The notes: generated by a model from the letters alone, not told the origin. A stretch of DNA of 38,619 nucleotides from an uncultured Clostridia bacterium (GCA_944341075.1 CALVLV010000020.1:1-38619), one strand, 5' to 3'. Counted from the first letter of the stretch, positions 1 through 7,702 are shown. Numbers and translations: made by a program.

Positions 1-71
1 TTCGAACCCCCGGAAGCTTTCACTTCAACGGTTTTCAAGACCGCCGCATTCGACCGCTCTGCCATCTCTCC
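1..71 (-). tRNA. tRNA-Ser (UGA anticodon), partial at window edge
   Basis: Read on the minus strand, the gene begins GGAGAGATGGCAGAGCGG at position 71, typical of a bacterial tRNA-Ser 5' end and D arm. The anticodon stem-loop CGGTCTTGAAAACCG follows, with anticodon TGA. After it comes the start of a long class II variable arm, and the T-loop motif GGTTCGAA sits at the window edge. The 3' acceptor strand lies outside the window, so the gene is incomplete here because of the window boundary and not because of decay. Confidence 0.93.
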
Positions 72-255
72 AAAAATTTTTTTGTTTTTGCGCTTCATCT
101 GAACAGCTTAATTATTTTAACAGAACTTTTTTTTATTGTCAAACAAAAAATAATTGTATATGCTTATGAGCGTCCTCTTTATTTAAATATTATTATCTCA
201 AGTTTTGGCTTAAAATTTTAGGCAAATTTGCGCGATATGTGTTATAATTGACAAT
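72..255. other. AT-rich intergenic region
   Basis: This stretch separates the tRNA-Ser 5' end from the methyltransferase gene. It is A/T-rich and I see no gene in it. The tRNA promoter should lie here on the minus strand, but I could not pick out a convincing -35/-10 pair. Confidence 0.5.
240..248 (+). promoter_or_regulatory. Extended -10 promoter abutting the methyltransferase start
   Basis: TGTTATAAT (240-248) is an extended -10 element ending only 7 nt before the ATG at 256. There is no good -35 and no Shine-Dalgarno. Transcription would start at or next to the ATG, so the mRNA would be leaderless or nearly so. Confidence 0.55.
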
Positions 256-2094
256 ATGAGGTATATAGGGAACAAGTCAAAAATTCTTGGGTTTATAGAC
301 GGCATGTTGTCGCAGAAGGGGCTTTTAAGGCAGGGCCTCACGTTTTTCGATGCCTTCACGGGCACGGCCTCGGTGGCGCGCCACTATAAGGGCATTTATA
401 ACATTCTGGCGGAAGACAACCTGTTCTGTTCATACGTAATAGCCCAGGCCAGGCTGAACACCTCTGAGGTGACTTTTGCAACGCTCGGCTTCGACCCGTT
501 CGAATATTTCAACGCGCGGTACGAGGGGTGCGGCGAGGGGTTCGTTGCGCGCAATTTTGCGCCCGGCGATTCGGGAAGAATGTATTTCAGCCATGACAAC
601 GCCTGCTTTATAGACTTCATCCGCACTACTACCGAAGAGTGGTTCAACGCCGGCAGAATAAACATATACGAAAAATATTTCCTTATAGCCTCGCTTTTAG
701 AAAGCCTTTCAAAGGTAGCCAATGTTGCGGGGGTATACGGCGCATACCTCAAAACATGGGATCCGCGCGCCGTTAAAAAGATGACCTTTTTCCCCATAGA
801 GGAACTGCCCGCAGAGGGCAGGGCGCAGGTGTTCAACGAGGACATCTTCGACGTGCTCGGGCGCGTAAGCGGCGACATAATCTACATAGACCCGCCCTAC
901 ACAAAAAACCAGTATTCCGTTCAGTATCACCTGCTTGAAACGATAGCAAAGTACGACGACCCGGTATTGAGCGGCAAGACGGGCGCCAGGGATATGTCTG
1001 CGCAGTCTTCGGTATTTTCAAAGACATGGGCGGCGCACGCCGCCTTCCAGAAGCTTATAGCCGAAAGCAACTTCAGGCACATTCTGGTAAGCTACAGCTC
1101 AGACGGAATAATGTCTAAGGAGTATATAGAAAGCGTTCTCAAGCGCTACGGCAAGCCCGAAACATACGAATTCAAAAAGTTCAGTTACAAGCAGTATAAA
1201 AACAGCAAGTCCGCCGAAAGGCAGTCGCACTTCGAATACCTGTTCTATATAGAAAAGCGGGAGCACCCCGTATACCAGTCTCCCCTCAACTTTATAGGCG
1301 GCAAGTACGATATGGTCGACTTCTTCAAAGAGCACATGCCCGCGGATATCTCCACATTTTACGACCTGTTTGCCGGCGGGTTTAACGTCGGCATAAATAT
1401 CGACTGTGAAAAGATAGTTTACAACGACGTCAACTTCAAGGTGCGCGAGCTGCTCGAATATATCACCGCCGCCGACATGGTAAGCTTCTGCAAGTATACA
1501 GAGGCCGCAATAAAAAAATTCGGGCTTACAAAGGGCGGCAAAGAAAGCTATTTAAAGCTGCGCGAAAAGTACAATAATACCGATATATCAAGGCGCGACT
1601 GCCGCGACCTGTTCCTTCTTATAATGTACGGCTTTCAGCAGCAGATCAGGTTCAACGGCAGCTATAACTACAACAACCCCGTGGGTCAGGCAGGCTTTAA
1701 CGACAAGGTGCTTGAAAAGCTCATCTCCTTTTCGTATATAGCAAAGCGCAAAAACATTGTTTACCGTTCGCAGGACTACCAGACCTTTGCAGATGTAATA
1801 GGCGGGCGCGACTTTGTGTATATAGACCCGCCCTACCTTATAACCCTCGGCAGCTATAACGACGGCAAGAGGGGCTTCAACGGCTGGAACGAGGCGGAGG
1901 AGCGCCGCCTGCATGAGTTCCTGGATATGCTCAACGCGCGCGGGGTGCGGTTCATGCTGTCGAACGTGCTTGAGCACAACGGCAAAAAGAACGTGCTCCT
2001 CTCGGACTGGGTGGAATCGGGCGGCTATACCGTGATACATTACGGCGGAAAGGCGCGCAAAAACAGGAACGAAGTCATCATAATAAATTACTGA
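256..2094 (+). CDS. Double D12-class (N6-adenine) DNA methyltransferase, type II R-M
   Basis: This 612-aa protein is two Dam/D12-type adenine methyltransferase domains in tandem. Domain 1 begins MRYIGNKSKIL, has an AdoMet motif FFDAFTGTAS (about residues 30-39) and the catalytic DPPY at 212-215. Domain 2 begins near residue 341 (SPLNFIGGKYDM), with FYDLFAGG at 368-375 and a second DPPY at 524-527. Known fused enzymes of this kind, such as M.FokI, methylate the two strands of an asymmetric site, one domain per strand; by analogy this would protect a type IIS-like site. The recognition sequence cannot be read from the sequence. The gene is followed after 23 bp by the nuclease frame, as in a compact R-M operon. 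The start has no Shine-Dalgarno and a -10 box 7 nt upstream. Confidence 0.92.
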   Translation: MRYIGNKSKILGFIDGMLSQKGLLRQGLTFFDAFTGTASVARHYKGIYNILAEDNLFCSYVIAQARLNTSEVTFATLGFDPFEYFNARYEGCGEGFVARNFAPGDSGRMYFSHDNACFIDFIRTTTEEWFNAGRINIYEKYFLIASLLESLSKVANVAGVYGAYLKTWDPRAVKKMTFFPIEELPAEGRAQVFNEDIFDVLGRVSGDIIYIDPPYTKNQYSVQYHLLETIAKYDDPVLSGKTGARDMSAQSSVFSKTWAAHAAFQKLIAESNFRHILVSYSSDGIMSKEYIESVLKRYGKPETYEFKKFSYKQYKNSKSAERQSHFEYLFYIEKREHPVYQSPLNFIGGKYDMVDFFKEHMPADISTFYDLFAGGFNVGINIDCEKIVYNDVNFKVRELLEYITAADMVSFCKYTEAAIKKFGLTKGGKESYLKLREKYNNTDISRRDCRDLFLLIMYGFQQQIRFNGSYNYNNPVGQAGFNDKVLEKLISFSYIAKRKNIVYRSQDYQTFADVIGGRDFVYIDPPYLITLGSYNDGKRGFNGWNEAEERRLHEFLDMLNARGVRFMLSNVLEHNGKKNVLLSDWVESGGYTVIHYGGKARKNRNEVIIINY

Positions 2095-2117
2095 CTGCGG
2101 GCACATATGGGGGAACT

Positions 2118-2657
2118 ATGACGGTAAAAATAAAAAAGCGCTATGCGCACGAGCTCACTGACGACGTGGTGTGCGACATGTTGCGGCTGCTGGGGCTGCC
2201 CGAGTACTTTCAGCGGCAGACGGTGGTGGGCAACGGCAGGGATGTGATTATTGAGACGGATGAGGAGGTAGTTTTTGTTATAGTCAGCCGTGCGGACGCC
2301 TCCGACGGCCGCAACGCCTTCCTCGCGCAGTATATCCCCACCGTGCTAAGCGAATGTATAACATACAACACCCAAAAGCGCAAGCTGCTGTTTATATATC
2401 TGCTCGACACGTCGGACGCCGCAAAGGTGCCGTTCATTGCAGATACATACCGCATCGCCAAGACGCTCGGCATTGAAATTTTAAACGAAAGACAGCTGAA
2501 TATGCCGGAAATAAAGCCATATTCAAGCTTCAGGGAGTGGCGGCGTGCAAGGGTGGAAAGGCAGAACTACAACCCCGCGAACAACTCCTCATATGCCATA
2601 GAGGATGAATACGGCTATACGGTGTTCGGCAAGCTGTACGGCGCAAACGGCAAGTAG
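2118..2657 (+). CDS. N-terminal part of restriction endonuclease, cut by amber codon
   Basis: This 179-aa frame starts after a GGGGGAA ribosome site and directly follows the methyltransferase. It ends at TAG (2655-2657). The same frame is open again immediately (codons gcg gcg ctt atg) and runs on as the HNH part ending at 3254. Without the TAG the product would be about 378 aa, a reasonable length for a type II endonuclease. The junction reads GANGK-stop-AALMACLLSRIARR, which looks like a continuous helix. The middle (residues about 40-110, GRDVIIETDEEVVFVIV) has the strand pattern of a PD-(D/E)XK-like fold but I see no clean E-x-K, so any such fold may be non-catalytic and serve in recognition. 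Function inferred from context. Confidence 0.7.
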   Translation: MTVKIKKRYAHELTDDVVCDMLRLLGLPEYFQRQTVVGNGRDVIIETDEEVVFVIVSRADASDGRNAFLAQYIPTVLSECITYNTQKRKLLFIYLLDTSDAAKVPFIADTYRIAKTLGIEILNERQLNMPEIKPYSSFREWRRARVERQNYNPANNSSYAIEDEYGYTVFGKLYGANGK

Positions 2658-2666
2658 GCGGCGCTT

Positions 2667-3254
2667 ATGGCGTGCCTTCTGTCGCGCATTGCAAGGCGCG
2701 AAAACAAGCAGCTGTTTTTTGTGCAGGTCAAGGAGCACGGAACGGAGAGCGTCTCCGCAACCGACAGGCGCCTGCTTGAGTATTACGGCGTGGGGTTGGA
2801 CGGCGGCGAGATAGTGCTGGATGACAGGCAGCACGCCGACAGGTCGACCTGCCGCAAGCAGGACGAGTTCAAGTTCAACCTGCTTGAAAAATTCGGCTCA
2901 AAAAAGTGTTACCTCTGCGGCTGTGCGATAGAGTCCGCCATAATAGCCTCGCACATACACCGTATAACCGATATAGACCACTCGCCGCTTACCGAACAGG
3001 AGAAGAGGAGACAGGCGGTGGATGCGGACAACGGCTTCTGGCTGTGCGCCAACCACGATAAGTTTTTTGAAAACGGCGTAATAACCTTCGGTCTCTCGGG
3101 CGGGTTGCTGTTGGACGGTTCACTTACAGACGTGCAGAGGGAGTATGTTGATAGTATCACGCAGAACAGGCAGATATTGCCGCATCACCTCACCGAAGGG
3201 GTCAGGTTCTATTTGCGGCTGCACAACGAGCGCGTAGGCTTCGGCAACGACTGA
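2667..3254 (+). CDS. HNH endonuclease, C-terminal catalytic part of R-M nuclease
   Basis: This frame (195 aa if started at ATG 2667) carries an HNH_2-type nuclease domain: zinc-type cysteines C81 and C84 (CYLCG), ASHIHR with H96 and H98, then DNGFWLCANHDKFF with N122, C127 and H130. HNH domains with this spacing are common in type II restriction enzymes paired with adenine methyltransferases. No Shine-Dalgarno precedes ATG 2667 and it is in phase with the upstream 179-aa frame across one TAG, so it is probably the second half of a single gene. It may be made by readthrough or reinitiation, or the nuclease may be dead, leaving an orphan methyltransferase. A sequencing error is also possible. 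Confidence 0.8.
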   Translation: MACLLSRIARRENKQLFFVQVKEHGTESVSATDRRLLEYYGVGLDGGEIVLDDRQHADRSTCRKQDEFKFNLLEKFGSKKCYLCGCAIESAIIASHIHRITDIDHSPLTEQEKRRQAVDADNGFWLCANHDKFFENGVITFGLSGGLLLDGSLTDVQREYVDSITQNRQILPHHLTEGVRFYLRLHNERVGFGND

Positions 3255-3295
3255 GCGCGCGGCGGGGCGGCAAAAGCCTTATAATAGTAAATATC

Positions 3296-3332
3296 AAGTA
3301 AAAAAACGGCGCACCGCGCCGTTTTTTTACTT
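3296..3332. terminator. Bidirectional intrinsic terminator
   Basis: There is a perfect 17-bp inverted repeat (3296-3312 and 3316-3332) with a 3-nt loop. The GC stem is flanked by A7 on one side and T7 on the other. It can stop the R-M operon on the plus strand, and lies downstream of the minus-strand WYL regulator. Confidence 0.9.
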
Positions 3333-3360
3333 AATGACATTTTGCTTGCCGGCAAGGCAA

Positions 3361-3396
3361 GAGATTTCTCCACGCGCTCATTTGCATTCTGACGGA
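3361..3396. repeat. Partial dispersed repeat (AGATTTCTCC family)
   Basis: GAGATTTCTCCACGCG followed by a TCATTTGCATTCTGAC-like segment matches the fixed flank and variable core of the repeats near 7852, 8206, 17081, 23011 and 23128. The opposite flank GTCGAAATGAC is reduced to TGAC, so this copy is degenerate. Confidence 0.55.
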
Positions 3397-3448
3397 TGGG
3401 GAGAGGTAGTGCGCCCTTGTAGCGACAGGGTTCTTCGGTATAACCGCT

Positions 3449-4369
3449 CTACACCGTGGCAATAATTTTTTGGGCGGCCTCTATCACACGCTGTTTCAGC
3501 TGTTCGGGCGATAGCACCTTTACCCCGCCGCCAAAGCCCAATATCTTGCTGACCAGCCCCTCGTCGTCGGGCACTGCCACCTCGGCTATGAACTTGTTGC
3601 CGCGCGGCTCTATGTTGTCTATGCCCAGCCATTCCTCTACGTCGGGCAGCTTGTCCTTCTCTATTTCAAGGCATATTTCGGCAAGCTCTTCCGCGCGGTA
3701 GCGGAAGTTGAGCGGAATTTCCTCGCGCGTTATCCTTTGCTTTTCAAACGTCTTGCCGGTAAAGCGCGCATTCTTTATGCGGCCTATCTTAAAGGTGCGC
3801 CAGTCCTGCTTGGTGTGGCAAAAGGCGTATACATACCACACGTTCTGCTTGAATATAAGCACGTGCGGGTCTATTATTCTGCGGCTGTGTTCGCCGCTGC
3901 GCGATATATAGTCTATGTCAAGGCACAGGCTCTCTTCCACGGCGCGTTCGCACACGCTCATCTTGTCGGCAAAGTTCTTGGTGTCGCCCCACGTGCCGCC
4001 GTCAACTATAATGCTGCCGCTTACCGAGCGGTCGGCGTTTTCGCTCTTTATCTGCCGTTGCAACTTTTCAAGCGCGGTCAGCACGGCCTCGTCGCTCACC
4101 TGCGAGCTCATTGCCGTCAGCGCGTTCACTGCGGCGGAATATTCCTCTTTGGTAAAGTACCCCACGGGCAGGCGGTATGTGTCGGCAATGGTTATCCCGC
4201 CGTACCTGCCGCGCGCCACGTCTACGGGTATGCCCGCCACTGCCAGCTCCTCAACATAGCGGTATACGCTGCGGATGGATATATCGTAGCGGTCGGCTAT
4301 CTCGCGCGCGGTCGCCTTGCGCCGCGCAAGCAGCAGCATGAGTATTTTAACCATTATCTGATATTTCAT
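3449..4369 (-). CDS. WYL-domain transcriptional regulator (YafY/DeoR type)
   Basis: This 306-aa regulator has an N-terminal winged helix-turn-helix (residues about 3-60; ATAREIADRYDISIRSVYRY) and a WYL ligand-sensing domain (about 140-240; WYVYAF at 178-183, RTFKIGRI at 191-198), followed by a WCX-type C-terminal region. WYL proteins bind nucleic-acid-derived or other small ligands and often control defence or stress genes; the target here is unknown. A GGGGTGA ribosome site precedes ATG 4369. Its promoter lies about 115 nt upstream (4490-4518), overlaps an inverted repeat, and is shared with the divergent small gene at 4566. Confidence 0.93.
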   Translation of the reverse strand: MKYQIMVKILMLLLARRKATAREIADRYDISIRSVYRYVEELAVAGIPVDVARGRYGGITIADTYRLPVGYFTKEEYSAAVNALTAMSSQVSDEAVLTALEKLQRQIKSENADRSVSGSIIVDGGTWGDTKNFADKMSVCERAVEESLCLDIDYISRSGEHSRRIIDPHVLIFKQNVWYVYAFCHTKQDWRTFKIGRIKNARFTGKTFEKQRITREEIPLNFRYRAEELAEICLEIEKDKLPDVEEWLGIDNIEPRGNKFIAEVAVPDDEGLVSKILGFGGGVKVLSPEQLKQRVIEAAQKIIATV

Positions 4370-4440
4370 ATGTCACCCCGCATTTTTCCGTCATAAAACC
4401 TGTCCGCACGCAATATACATATTCTACGCTGAGCAGGTCG

Positions 4441-4456
4441 GGCGCCTGTGGGCGCC
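4441..4456 (-). other. GC hairpin in regulator leader
   Basis: GGCGCC-TGTG-GGCGCC forms a short hairpin inside the predicted 5' leader of the WYL regulator mRNA, next to long A/T runs (4463-4495). It could act in attenuation or stability; the sequence alone does not decide. Confidence 0.3.
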
Positions 4457-4489
4457 GCTGCAGAAAAAAATTTTAAAAAACTTAAAAAA

Positions 4490-4518
4490 ATTTTATCATA
4501 TATGACAATATCTGTCAA
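4490..4518 (-). promoter_or_regulatory. Promoter of WYL regulator
   Basis: On the minus strand, TTGACA (plus 4513-4518) and TAAAAT (plus 4490-4495) are separated by 17 nt, a near-consensus housekeeping promoter. Confidence 0.75.
4503..4517. promoter_or_regulatory. Inverted repeat TGACA-N5-TGTCA, candidate operator
   Basis: TGACAATATCTGTCA overlaps the -35 of the WYL regulator and lies 2 nt from a TATAAT (4520-4525) facing the other way towards the gene at 4566. Its place between two divergent promoters suits an autoregulatory operator for the WYL protein. Confidence 0.5.
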
Positions 4519-4565
4519 GTATAATGTGTAGAATATATGGTGTAAAACGTGCAAGAGGTGAGGTT

Positions 4566-4871
4566 ATGACGTATTTCAACTATATTCAAAGGCAAAGGCA
4601 GCTTATAAGGGACAGGCACTCGGGCGAAGAGGTGCTGTTCGCGTGCGGGCAGACGTACACGGTAAGGCAGGGCGAGCATTTTGCCGACTGCGCCACAGGC
4701 TGTGCGCGCGGCGCGCATGAAGAGCAGTACCGCGCCGAGTGTGCATGCGGCTCTTATAAAGATTGCCGCGCCGAATGTGCGGCAAAGCCGGTGGAGGAGC
4801 TTTTAAGGGAGCTGGGCGCAATGAAGGGCCTCAACCGCAGGGAGCGCGAAAGGTTTGCAGGCGCCGTATAA
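4566..4871 (+). CDS. Small cysteine-rich hypothetical protein
   Basis: This 101-aa protein is not recognised. I chose the start ATG 4566 because GAGGTGAGG ends just upstream of it; an in-frame ATG at 4524 lies inside the -10 box and is unlikely. The product has a charged N-terminus (YIQRQRQLIRDRHSGEE) and a Cys cluster in the middle (C27 and five more cysteines at DC, GC, EC-AC, DC and EC-A positions), ending in a basic helix (RELGAMKGLNRRERERF). It has no signal peptide or membrane segment. It is divergent from the WYL regulator and may be its target. The Cys pattern could bind a metal, but no named finger fits. Confidence 0.6.
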   Translation: MTYFNYIQRQRQLIRDRHSGEEVLFACGQTYTVRQGEHFADCATGCARGAHEEQYRAECACGSYKDCRAECAAKPVEELLRELGAMKGLNRRERERFAGAV

Positions 4872-4914
4872 GCCGTATAAGGCTGCAGTCAGCGGCAATT
4901 CGCCCGCATCTATG

Positions 4915-4940
4915 GCCCGTTTAAACGGGCAAGCTTTTTA
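4915..4940 (+). terminator. Intrinsic terminator after the Cys-rich gene
   Basis: The palindrome GCCCGTTTAAACGGGC (4915-4930) is followed by AAGCTTTTTATT, so it has a stem and T run about 45 bp after the stop at 4871. Confidence 0.6.
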
Positions 4941-4953
4941 TTCGGATACAGAT

Positions 4954-4992
4954 AAGGGCCGCCGCGCGCAGGCAATGCGCGCGGCGGCCCTT
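4954..4992. terminator. Perfect 17-bp GC hairpin, terminator-like
   Basis: Arms 4954-4970 and 4976-4992 are perfectly complementary, with loop GGCAA. The T run is minimal (TT), so it may be a back-up terminator or barrier. Confidence 0.55.
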
Positions 4993-5099
4993 CATGCAAA
5001 AAACAATATTTTCCGCGCCGCGTTAAGGGGATATTGTACGTGCACCCCGATGTAAAGTTTGTGTGCGGGCAATGTAAAGCATTATTGCGTGCAGTTTTA

Positions 5100-5129
5100 T
5101 TGACTTTGCCGCACCCGTCGGGGTAAAAT
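5100..5129 (+). promoter_or_regulatory. Promoter of LRR membrane protein
   Basis: TTGACT (5100-5105) and TAAAAT (5124-5129) are separated by 18 nt, giving a leader of about 75 nt before ATG 5212. Confidence 0.6.
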
Positions 5130-5211
5130 ATTTGTATAAATATTTTGCATGGCGTCCGCACGCAATGTCCGCGCATGCGGCATTTGCTTTTGCGGCGCAC
5201 GGGTGAAATGC

Positions 5212-6660
5212 ATGAAGGTACGTTACATCTTGTTTGCCGTTTTCGGCTCGCTCATATTGGCGCTGGCGCTTGCTCTGGCGCTACTGTATTACCTGTTTGC
5301 CGAAAGGCCGGCATGCACGCACGATAATCTTACTTACTTTTCTGCAGAGGAACCTGCCTGCGATAAGGAAGGCTACGTGGAACACTGGCACTGCGAGGAC
5401 TGCGGCCGCGATTTTGCCGACAGCAATGCCGTGAACGAAATAGATAAATTGGAAGTGCCTGCGGCGCATAAACCGAAATATTCGCCCGGCAAGCAGCCGA
5501 CCTGCTTTACAAGCGGTTATAAGGAATTCTGGATGTGTTCGGTATGCGGACAGACTTTCGCCGACGAGGCCTGCACGCAGCCGATCGGCGGCATGGTAGA
5601 AATTCCGCCCGCCCACACCTATACATATGAATTTAACTATATAGAGCATTGGCTTAAGTGCACCGTCTGTGGCCATACCGAGGGGTTAAGCGGCCATGGC
5701 ATGATGGGGCCTTTATGCGTAGACTGTAACTTTTCTGCTGTTGATAGCGCCAAAATGACCTTCTGCCCCACAGACGGCGGCAATGCATATGTGGTCGGCA
5801 GGGGCGTGGAGGAGGTCGCAGACATAGTGGTGCCCGCAACCTACAACGGCAAGCCTGTAATCGGCGTGGCAGACCACGGCTTTGAAGACTGCGACTGGCT
5901 TAAAAGCATAACTCTGCCCGAAAGCATTACGTCGGTGGGCGAATATGCCTTTTACGAGTGCGACGGCCTGCAGGAGTTGACCATTCCCGAAAACGTAAAA
6001 ACTTTCGGCGCTTACGCCTTTGGGGAAATGTATTCGCTCAGCAGCGTGCAGTATAACGCCGTCGCCGCGGACGATTTAACAAGCGGCGCAAGCCTGTTTG
6101 TCAACTGCGGCCACAATGTAGATAGTTTTACCTTTACTTTCGGCGATAAAGTTCAGCGCATACCGGCCTGCCTGTTCAGCGCCGACACAGATTTTCTTGT
6201 GGACAACATTCGCATTTCAGAAGTAAATTTGGGCGCGGGCATAGTCAGCATAGGCGAGGGCGCGTTTGAAGGCGTAACACACCTGGGGCGGATAAACGTT
6301 CCCCTCGGCAGCAGCCTTGAAAAAATTGAAAAGCGCGCCTTTGCCGGGTGCGAAGGGCTTAGCATGTTCGGCACGGTAAACTGCCGTAATCTCAAAAGCA
6401 TAGGCGAAAAGGCGTTTGAAGGGTGCACCCGGCTGGAGGAATTCGTGGTGCCGCAGAGCGTTGAATTTATAGGCAGGCGCGCCTTCGGCGGCTTTGAAGG
6501 CAGGCTGATATTCGAGCGCTCCGAAGGGTGGAGCTGCCACATAATTTCCCCCGCCGAAGAATACCGCGAAATAGACCCCTCCGTTCTTGCAGACCCTTCT
6601 GCCGCCGCGCAGTATGTAAAAGACCTCGGCTATGACATGGTAAATTCTGCCTCGGCATAA
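5212..6660 (+). CDS. Membrane-anchored BspA-type leucine-rich repeat protein
   Basis: I start this protein at ATG 5212 (482 aa) because GGGTGA lies 5 nt upstream and the hydrophobic anchor then begins at residue 5 (ILFAVFGSLILALALALALLYYLF). The remainder should be extracellular. Three Cys-pair modules follow (PACDKEG...CEDCGRDFAD, PTCFTSG...CSVCGQTFAD, HWLKCTVCG), then a BspA/TpLRR (LRR_5) domain with repeats such as LKSITLPESITSVGEYAF and LQELTIPENVKTFGAYAF. LRR_5 proteins are usually adhesins or surface ligands; the partner is unknown. The Cys modules also occur in the lipoprotein at 13807-15411. It is monocistronic, with its own promoter and a terminator at 6760. Confidence 0.88.
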   Translation: MKVRYILFAVFGSLILALALALALLYYLFAERPACTHDNLTYFSAEEPACDKEGYVEHWHCEDCGRDFADSNAVNEIDKLEVPAAHKPKYSPGKQPTCFTSGYKEFWMCSVCGQTFADEACTQPIGGMVEIPPAHTYTYEFNYIEHWLKCTVCGHTEGLSGHGMMGPLCVDCNFSAVDSAKMTFCPTDGGNAYVVGRGVEEVADIVVPATYNGKPVIGVADHGFEDCDWLKSITLPESITSVGEYAFYECDGLQELTIPENVKTFGAYAFGEMYSLSSVQYNAVAADDLTSGASLFVNCGHNVDSFTFTFGDKVQRIPACLFSADTDFLVDNIRISEVNLGAGIVSIGEGAFEGVTHLGRINVPLGSSLEKIEKRAFAGCEGLSMFGTVNCRNLKSIGEKAFEGCTRLEEFVVPQSVEFIGRRAFGGFEGRLIFERSEGWSCHIISPAEEYREIDPSVLADPSAAAQYVKDLGYDMVNSASA

Positions 6661-6759
6661 AACGCCGCCACATATGCCAGAAATAACGGCATATTTCCGT
6701 TTAAAATATCTGTATATAAATTTACGGAAAACATTATGTATATAGCTTACAACATACAT

Positions 6760-6801
6760 TAACGGGCTGCCCGCGCGCAAAAGTGCGCGGGCGGCCCGTT
6801 A
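6760..6801. terminator. Bidirectional GC-rich terminator
   Basis: TAACGGGC...GCCCGTTA encloses CCCGCGCGCA-AAAG-TGCGCGGG. It lies between the LRR gene (plus) and the permease gene (minus), which converge here. Short T/A tracts flank it. Confidence 0.75.
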
Positions 6802-6877
6802 TATTATTCTGTTGGCGCCGCGGCATGCATTGGCGCCGCAATATGGCGGATATAACGCCAATTTTCGCGCTTACGCG

Positions 6878-7702
6878 CTACTTTTCGCGGTGCTTTATAA
6901 CGGCGCGCTCTATAAGTGCCACTATGGCGTACATTCCGCCCGCAAGCACCAGCAGTATGAATGTGGCTGCCATTACAAGGTCAAGGCGGAAAACCTGCCC
7001 GCCGTACACTATAAGGTAGCCAAGTCCCGCGCGCGAAACTATATATTCGCCCATTATAGAGCCGATCCACGCAAGCCCCACGGCCACCTTAAGCGTGTTC
7101 ATGAACGCGGGCAGCGAGGCGGGTATCACCAGCTTTACAAGCATGGTAAAGTTGTTTGCGCCCATAGATCGCATAAGCAGTTGCTTTGTGCCGTCTACCG
7201 CCATGAACCCCGCAAGCATGTTCATTATGCACACTATTATGCTTATAAGCACCGTCATAAAGATGATTGCGGTATATCCCGTGCCCATCCATATGATTAT
7301 CAGCGGGCCGAGCGCTATTTTAGGCAGGGCGTTCAGCACCACAATGTACGGTTCAAATATGCGGCGGGCGCCCTCGTTCAGCCACAGCAGCACGGCTATA
7401 AGGTAGCCTGCAACTACGGCTATCACAAAGCCGACTATCGTCTCCATAAGCGTCACGCCTATGTGGTAAAACAGGCTGCCGCCGCCCGCAAGGTCGGCAA
7501 TGGTGCTCACCACGCGCGAGGGCGAGCTGGTTATAAAGGGGTCGAACACGCCCACCCGGGCAAACAGCTCCCACAGGCCGACTATTGCAACAAGTATGGC
7601 GGCGCGCACGGCGTGCACTATTATTTTGTTTCGCTTGATTTTTTTAAGGTACAGCGCATGCTGCGGCGAATAATTTTCGGGTTTTCTTTTCAGGTGTTTC
7701 AT
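6878..7702 (-). CDS. ABC transporter permease, NitT/TauT/ThiX family
   Basis: This 274-aa inner-membrane permease of the BPD_transp_1 family has about six hydrophobic segments and a typical EAA loop (SMGANNFTMLVKLVIPASLP followed by W-x-x-I-M-G-E-Y). I start it at ATG 7702 (MKHLKRKPENY); the frame is open a further 46 codons upstream, but those codons run into dispersed repeat sequence and look non-native. No Shine-Dalgarno is visible. It belongs with the ATPase (8512-9240) and the NMT1/THI5-like binding lipoprotein (9262-10254), but unlike in typical operons it is separated from them by about 800 bp of repeats. The substrate is not determined; pyrimidine thiamine precursors, sulfonates and nitrate-like anions are options. 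Confidence 0.88.
   Translation of the reverse strand: MKHLKRKPENYSPQHALYLKKIKRNKIIVHAVRAAILVAIVGLWELFARVGVFDPFITSSPSRVVSTIADLAGGGSLFYHIGVTLMETIVGFVIAVVAGYLIAVLLWLNEGARRIFEPYIVVLNALPKIALGPLIIIWMGTGYTAIIFMTVLISIIVCIMNMLAGFMAVDGTKQLLMRSMGANNFTMLVKLVIPASLPAFMNTLKVAVGLAWIGSIMGEYIVSRAGLGYLIVYGGQVFRLDLVMAATFILLVLAGGMYAIVALIERAVIKHREK

Larger units (their letters stand above)
4872..5211. other. Intergenic region with two terminators and a promoter
   Basis: This 340-bp gap holds GCCCGTTTAAACGGGC followed by CTTTTT (4915-4940), a larger perfect hairpin (4954-4992), and the promoter of the next gene (5100-5129). I see no coding sequence in it. Confidence 0.6.

Noticed and set aside
1-3254. R-M locus as an island integrated into tRNA-Ser
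   Set aside because: The R-M genes lie on the 5' side of the tRNA, whereas integration normally uses the 3' end; no direct repeat of the tRNA or integrase is visible.
4524-4526. ATG 4524 as start of the Cys-rich protein
   Set aside because: It lies inside the predicted TATAAT -10 box, while ATG 4566 has a strong GAGGTGAGG site.
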